Below are positions 58,601 to 64,000 of a DNA stretch of 64,000 nucleotides, one piece after another; within the stretch, counting starts at the first letter, position 1, and every line of letters begins with the position of its first letter. The stretch spans positions 45,642,309-45,706,308 of the forward strand of contig CM070577.1 of the NCBI GenBank assembly GCA_036346355.1, read 5' to 3'. Position numbers and translations under genes: made by a program. The stretch comes from Rhipidocladum racemiflorum (Eukaryota > Streptophyta > Magnoliopsida > Poales > Poaceae). The notes under the pieces are model-generated. The model ran no database searches. It was not told the origin of the DNA and saw only the letters and a list, made by a program, of their open reading frames with translations.

Positions 58601-59039
58601 TCGGTAGTTGGATCTTGATCCAACGGTTGGGATTGATTAGGGTTAGGAGTGGGTTCGGTCGAGTCACGTGGCTCGGTCGGTTCGAACACGAGTCTGACTC
58701 GGGCTCGATCGGATGAACACGATACTTGACCCGAGTTTGATTTTCCAGCGATTTAATATTTAAAATAATTCCTAGTAATTCATTTAATTCATTAAAAATA
58801 GCAAATGACTCAGAAAAATTCCAGAAAAATTCTGGAAAATACTTTGGATCATTTTGGACTCAAATAAAATATTTCCAACAAAAATTTACTTGCAAAATTA
58901 AATTCTTCAATTATTTCAAAATGGAATAAATTCAAATAAATTCCAAATAAATCCAAATAAATTCCAGAAAATTCCAAAAATTCACCAAAGTGCCAAACCA
59001 CACATGAGTTTAGGAAAAGTAAAATTTTGGGGTGTTACA
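55625..59039 (-). repeat. 3' LTR of Gypsy-R (3415 bp)
   Basis: Plus-strand start TGTCGGGACC, end GGGGTGTTACA, the complement of the Gypsy-L LTR ends. It shares the AT-rich first kilobases and the palindrome array with Gypsy-L. Confidence 0.92.
57936..58117 (-). repeat. Palindrome array in Gypsy-R LTR
   Basis: 22-bp palindromes at 57936-57957 (CCGTTGATTT / AAATCAACGG, perfect), 58009-58030 (two mismatches) and 58096-58117 (degraded, ends GATCGGACGG), with another at 58605-58626. The first two are 73 bp apart, as in Gypsy-L, confirming the array belongs to the family. Confidence 0.78.
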
Positions 59040-59077
59040 AAACTCCCCCCCTTAATAGAATCTCGTCCCCGAGATTC
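59040..59077 (-). promoter_or_regulatory. Gypsy-R polypurine tract and pre-PPT hairpin
   Basis: The minus-strand PPT (59040-59054, complement AACTCCCCCCCTTAA) adjoins the LTR. An 8-bp stem GAATCTCG / CGAGATTC with loop TCCC (plus strand) follows at 59058-59077. Confidence 0.85.
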
Positions 59078-59089
59078 AGGGCTTACTAA

Positions 59090-59290
59090 AGGAATAGGTT
59101 TGGAAATTCTTTCTTCAAATCCTCTTCGCGCTCCCAAGTCGCTTCGCTCTGCATGGTTGCTCCAATCGAACTCTAAACGGGTTGACTTGTTTCTAGTTTC
59201 TCGATCCATTGTGTCTAGAATCCTCACGGATACTCCTTATAGGTCAAATCCTCTTGCAACTCAATTGACTCTAGCGGTGTGCTCCTCAGA
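59090..59290 (-). pseudogene. pol: Gypsy-R chromodomain and pol C terminus
   Basis: The minus strand reads LESIELQEDLTYKEY-like, then RILDTMDRETRNKSTRLEF, WSNHAER, and WEREEDLKKEF-like before the stop. Homologous to 7085-7287. Small indels break it into at least two frames. Confidence 0.8.
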
Positions 59291-59529
59291 ACTCAAGACA
59301 CTTCTTCAAGCTAGGACACATGGAATACATCATGTACTCCTCGCTAACATTCGTGGCAACTCCGGTGATAAGCAACTTCGCCTCTGCGGCTCAAAATCTT
59401 AAATGGTCCAACATAGCAGGGTGCAAGTTTCCCTTTGGCATGGAACCTCTTAACTCCCCGAGAGGCGTAACTCGGAGGTATACAAAGTCTTACGGTTCAA
59501 AACTCAAATCCCGGCGACGATTGTCAAGA

Positions 59530-60330
59530 TAACTCTTTTGTCGAGATTGGGCTATCTTCAACCTTTCCCTAATCATAGCGACCGCTCTTCACCTCTTGAA
59601 GAATATCAGGCCCAAAGACACGGCGCTCACGGTCTCATTCCAATTCAATGGCGTCCGTGGTCGACCATACAAAGGCCTCAAAAGGTGACATCGTAGAACT
59701 AGCCTGATAACTATTGTTGTAACTGAACTCGGCATACGGCAAACTCTTATCCCAAGAGGTAGCATAAGCCAATGCACAAGCTCTCAACACATCCTCCAGA
59801 ATCTGGTTGACCCTTCCTGCATCCATCCGTCTGTGGATGATAAGTCATCTTGAAGTTTAAGCGGGTTCCCATGGCTTCATGCAACTTATTCCAGAATCTT
59901 GAGGTAAATTGGGTACCTCTGTCCGATACAATCCTCTTTGGCACTCCGTGCAAACAAACAATCTGATCATGTACAACTCGCTAACTTATCTCAGAGTAGG
60001 TGGTCTTCACGGGGATAAAATGGGCTACTTTGGTCAAGCGATCCACTATAACCCATATGGAGTCATAACCCCTTGAGTCTTCGGCAAACCGGTAATGAAA
60101 TCCATTCCGATTTCCTCCCACTTCCACTCGAGGTATCTTCAGCGGTTGTAGCAATCCTTTGGTCTCTCGATGCATTGCCTTGACTCTCGGCATACGTCGC
60201 ACAATGCAACATGCTCGGCAACTTCACGTTTCATACTCGGCCACGAGAATCTCTCCTTTAGATCCCGATACATCTTGGCGCTTCGGGTGAATCGAGTACT
60301 TGGAGTCATGGGCTTCTTCCGTAATCACCG
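59530..60330 (-). pseudogene. pol: Gypsy-R integrase
   Basis: Fragments in three frames. 59981-60202 covers the end of the zinc domain and FHYRFAEDSRGYDSIWVIVD, with the first Asp region disturbed. 59747-59953 has HGVPKRIVSDRGTQFTSRFW (second catalytic Asp). 59589-59826 has VNQILEDVLRACALAYATSW and the FEAF/YGRP block. The integrase C terminus (ERLKIAQSRQKSY, about 59530-59580) is present here but absent from Gypsy-L. The catalytic Glu lies in a damaged stretch near 59820. Confidence 0.85.
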
Positions 60331-60559
60331 CTTTAACTCCTTTTTGTTAGGCACACAAATGCGATCCTTCATCCACAACGTGCCTTGCTCATCCAACTTG
60401 AAGTCCTCTGCCTTGCCTTCCTCCTTTTTGGACTTAATCCTCACGGATCTGTCATCATCATACGTCCTTCTCGGATCTGGTCCTCTAAAGTAGGCTTTAC
60501 TTCCAATGCGGCCAAGAATCCGCTAGGTACTACCTCAATCCTCATTTTGAAAATCCTTA

Positions 60560-61850
60560 CATAACTCATCCCGACTTGTGGCTAGCAACGCACTCACGGT
60601 ATGGCTTTTCCGACTCGAGCATCGGCTACTACGTTGGCCTTCAGGGATGGTAATGGATTCCAACATTATAGTCCTTGATCAACTCTAACCATCTCCTCTC
60701 GCCTCATATTCAGATCCGATTGGGTGAATATGTACTTAAGGCTCTTATGATCCGTATACACTTCACATCTGTTTCCAATCGAGATAGTGACGCCATATCT
60801 TCAAAGCATGCACTACGGCACTAACTCTAGGTCATGTGTCGGATAATTTTCCTCATGCGGCCTCAATCGCCTTGATGCATAGCGGCGACCTTTCCATTCT
60901 GCATCGGCACACATCCAAGTCCTTGGCGCGATGCGTCACAATAAATGTCGAAGCTTTGAGCAACATCAGGTAGAACTAACACCGGCGTCAATCGCTTTTC
61001 AGCTCCTGAAATCCTTCCTCACATTCCGGCGTCCATGCAAACTTCTTTTCCTTCTCAATTGCGTAAGAGGTTTCGCGATTGTCGAAAAGCCTTGATGAAA
61101 CGGCGGTAGTATCTGCCATTCCAAGGAAACTCGAACTGGGTCACGGTCTTGGTGCTCCCAATGTAACACGGCTTCTACTTTGCTTGGATCTACTGGCGAC
61201 TCCCTCTGCGGTCATTACATGTCCAAGAAACTCCACCTTGTCCTTCCAAAAATCACACTTGCTGAACTTGGCGAAAAGTTGCTTTGTTCCTCGGCTTTTC
61301 CAAAACTCGCCTTAAGTGTTCGGCATGTTCATCCTCTGTCTTGGAGTAGATTAGGATATCGTCTATGAACACGACGACAAACTTGTCCAAATATTCCATG
61401 AACACCTTATTCATCATATTCATGAAATAGGTGGCGCATTTGTCGAGCCCAAAGGACATAGCGTAAACTTCGTAATGTCCATATCTTGACGAGAATGCGG
61501 TCTTGAATATCCTCGATCGGATCTTCAACTGATGGTATCCCGATCTCGAGATCAATCTTGGAGAAAACTCGGCTCCTCTTAAGCGATCAAACAAATCATC
61601 AATCCTGGGTAGCGGATACTTATTCTTCACGGTGACTTCATTGAGTGCACGGTAGTCAATGCACATCCCGAAACTCCCGTCCTTCTTCTTGACAAACAAA
61701 GCCGGTGCTCCCCACGGCGGCGAACTCGGTCGATAAATCCTTTCTCCATTAACTCTTCTATTGTTTCTTCATCTCTACCAACTCCTCGGTAGACATCCGA
61801 TAGGTCTCTTTGCTATCGGTCTTGCATGCATAAAGCTCTATTACAAACTC
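60560..61850 (-). pseudogene. pol: Gypsy-R reverse transcriptase and RNase H
   Basis: RT is best seen in 61253-61699: MFVKKKDGSFGMCIDYRALN, NKYPLPRIDDLFDRL, SGYHQLKIRS, FSSRYGHYEVYAMSFGL and the FIDD box at 61355-61370. The palm segment SKIDLRSGYHQ is garbled where Gypsy-L has CTG (GCTGGAG read as GCCGAG; ATCTGAG read as ATCTCGAG). RNase H (about 60600-60985) is recognisable only by alignment to 2530-2890, with small gaps. Confidence 0.87.
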
Positions 61851-61959
61851 TATGTCCTCGTCAGCGGCATAGGTAGATCTTCGGAAAGACATCTGGGTAC
61901 TCATTCACTCTTGAGACATCCTCTATCTTGATTGCCTTGATGCTGTTAACCATCAATGT

Positions 61960-62340
61960 CCATCTCTAATCAGTGGCTTGAAATTCCACTTTCTTCCCAC
62001 ACGGGCTCTCAAGCGAGATAGTCCTTCGTCCACAATCCAATACAGCCTTGTGCTTGGATAACCAATCCATTCCCAATATAACATCTAAGGTCCGGGTCTC
62101 CAAAATTATAAGGTTTGCTAGGAACTCTATTCCATCTATTAGTATTCTCACCCCGGAACATCCTACTTAGTTCGAAGTTCGGAACCAGTGGGTTTGAACT
62201 AAAAGCATGCACTTAAGTCTTGCAATTCTCAAGTCATTTCTAGTAGCAAAGCCTTGCGAAACAAGCGAATCTGAAGCTCGAGTCAAACAAAGCTTGCGGT
62301 GTATCGAGTTAACATGTAACTTACCCAAGACGACGTCAGT
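61960..62340 (-). pseudogene. pol: Gypsy-R protease
   Basis: The 61966-62151 frame carries the LILETRTLDVILGMDWLSKH segment downstream of the active site. The DSG active-site motif near 62266-62280 is broken: Gypsy-L has GATTCTGGAGC, this copy GACTCGAGC. The surrounding sequence is otherwise closely similar. Confidence 0.82.
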
Positions 62341-62439
62341 AGCATTCTGCGGTGCATCTGCGGTGACATGGTTGACTCGGCCTCTCACCACGGATGCAGG
62401 GTGTGGCTCGGTCTTTGGCGTCCTAGCTGGGGTGGTTCC

Positions 62440-64000
62440 TAGATTGAAGCGGCGGGGTCACTCCTGCTGTCTTCTTTGGGCAGCTGTTGGCAAAGTGTCA
62501 CGGCTCGTTGCGCTTGTAGCGGCGTCTCACTTCCTTCCTTGATTGCACGAGTAGCGTTTCTAGCGGGGGGTCGATAGTTCGATTGGCGAGTCTTGGTCTT
62601 TGGGATGGTGTCCTCGTTGCTCGTGGTTGGAATCAAGAATTGATTTGGTGCAACTCTCGGTATTGCGTTCGGCGTGATCCTTGCTGTTGCATCCTGCGCT
62701 TCTGTTCTCATCCGTTCCTTGCGCTTGTCCTCAAGAATAAGCGCCTTATTCACCAACTCTTGGAAATCTGGAAAGGTGTGGGTGATCAACCCTACTTGCA
62801 ATCCCGAGTTAAGTCCCTTCATAAAACGAGATGCGGATTTGTCTGTCGCTACATCCTCGGTGCGTAGCGTGCTAGTTGTGTGAACTTGTTCGTAGTCGGC
62901 CACCGGTGATTACCTTGCTTGATGCTCTGAACTCCTCCTTCTTAAGGTCCATGATTCCTTCAGGCACGTAATCTTGTCGAATGCGGTGTGAACTCTTCCC
63001 AAGTGATATCTTGAGGGTTCTCTGCGTGGCACGAAGTTCTCCCACCATTCGTTTGTTCCTTCCAAGCGATGAGAAGCGTAAAGTACCTTCTCATTCCCTA
63101 TGCATTGAGCTATGTGTAGCTTCCTCTCGATTGATCTTAACCAATCATCGGCCTCCGATGGATTGGCATTCGAAGAAAGTGGGTGGGTGAGTCCTCATGA
63201 ACTCGACGACTGGTATTCGCGTTGTCCATGATTAACTTGATTAGCGATGGCCTGAGCTTTGACGTGCTGCATTTGTTGCATCATAGCATGCATCAACCGA
63301 GTGAGCAAAGCAAGAAAGGCTCCAAAACTCTGCATATCAGCTGGTGGTCAGGTGCTCCATCATTGGGGTTTCTATTGGCGAGATCCACTCCCATTGCTTC
63401 CAAAGTTCCCACGGTGTTCACCATCTGTCGATTTGCTCTAGGTTTAGAGATGAGAGGAAACAAGAATAGACAAGTAATATGGAACTTATGCAGGCGAAAG
63501 GGTAACTTAAGGTCCAACTTTATTATTAATAACTTGGTATGGTGCTTACAATGCCTAAGGGCCTTGCAACACATCTGCACACTCAAAGAAACAATGAAAA
63601 TCCAAATCGAACTAACTCGAGTCTAACGCCTAAAGGGTGACTCTTTATTCTATGTGTGACTCGGCGAAGGAGTCTCACTATAGAACCTATGCTCACTCAT
63701 CGAGAAAGCCTCCACGGCCTGAGTGCACGGTCTTTGTGGCATAGGCGCGAAACGATCGCCATGTCCGACAAGCTGTGTCCTCTGTGGTAGTCGAAGAAGC
63801 GGTGTCCTCATCGAGATCGACTCCTCTGGATCTGGCTCGTGTAGCTCAAATCTTGGCTCTGGGTGCAGTGGTACAAAGTCATCTCCAACTCGTCAATCCT
63901 TCGAGAAGATGTGCCACATACTCTTGAGCTTCCCGCCATCTGTTCTTCTCTGTCGTGATCTCCTTGCGGGCCTTCGTAGCTCCTTGCTTGTATTATCTAG
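62440..64000 (-). pseudogene. gag: Gypsy-R gag and 5' leader part
   Basis: The 62439-62903 frame contains SRFMKGLNSGLQVGLITHTF and FQELVNKALILEDKRKE, matching Gypsy-L 600-720. The zinc knuckle region (62490-62530) has lost three of its Cys-type codons through CTG-to-CCG and similar changes. 63100-63420 matches the N-terminal part at 1-300. 63430-64000 is upstream gag or leader for which Gypsy-L offers no comparison; I see only weakly coding-like sequence there. Confidence 0.8.

Larger units (their letters stand above)
55625..64000 (-). mobile_element. Gypsy-R: second copy of the Tekay-like chromovirus, runs off window
   Basis: Minus-strand element of the same family as Gypsy-L: 3' LTR 55625-59039, PPT, hairpin, chromodomain, integrase, RNase H, RT, protease and gag, up to the window end. 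Target site TGTTC (55620-55624). It supplies the integrase C terminus missing from Gypsy-L. Coding frames are broken far more often than in Gypsy-L, mostly by short changes at positions where Gypsy-L has CAG or CTG. Confidence 0.93.

Overview
The window looks like intergenic DNA from a large plant genome, most likely a grass (Poaceae). Everything I can identify is an LTR retrotransposon or a fragment of one, plus one small MITE-like insertion. I found no host protein-coding gene, rRNA or tRNA gene, CRISPR array or bacterial-type operon. Lineages were recognised from coding motifs: a Tekay-like Ty3/Gypsy chromovirus with a C-terminal chromodomain, a Tat-like Ty3/Gypsy element with a late RNase H block and an antisense extra ORF, Sirevirus-type Ty1/Copia elements, and two other Copia elements. 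All primer-binding sites I could read match the 3' end of initiator tRNA-Met.

Layout, left to right: 1-10781, plus-strand chromovirus (Gypsy-L) whose integrase is broken at 3956 by a minus-strand Copia remnant (Copia-1, 3956-~7075), followed by chromodomain, PPT and a 3.45-kb 3' LTR. 10782-11760, the 3' two thirds of another Copia LTR. 11761-17887, plus-strand Sirevirus remnant (Sirevirus-1) whose LTR carries a 229-bp MITE-like insertion and a 2.3-kb solo LTR with perfect GAGGG duplications. 17888-19390 and 27609-28785, a non-coding LTR-element interior (LARD-1) split by a complete minus-strand Copia (Copia-2, 19391-27608). 28786-34947, minus-strand Tat element with its RT cut by a second, minus-strand Sirevirus (Sirevirus-2, 34948-50918). 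Sirevirus-2 is split by a complete 8.66-kb element without coding capacity (LARD-2, 36695-45351). Its other LTR is cut at 50918 by a third member of that family (LARD-3), which is cut at 55624 by a minus-strand copy of the chromovirus (Gypsy-R, 55625-64000, running off the window).

The nesting reads: LARD-1 contains {Sirevirus-1 contains {Copia LTR contains Gypsy-L contains Copia-1; MITE; solo LTR}; Copia-2; Tat contains Sirevirus-2 contains {LARD-2; LARD-3 contains Gypsy-R}}. This predicts which half-elements should follow beyond each window edge.

The most interesting signals are non-coding: a 72-75 bp periodic array of 22-bp palindromes in the chromovirus LTR; a 10-bp inverted repeat in the LARD LTR whose arms co-vary between copies; a pre-PPT hairpin with a covarying closing pair; palindrome clusters in the Sirevirus LTRs; and short-block sequence corruption that falls repeatedly at CAG/CTG positions in Gypsy-R and Copia-2, suggesting many apparent frameshifts there are consensus errors. 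I saw no evidence of a new defence, metabolic or regulatory gene system.
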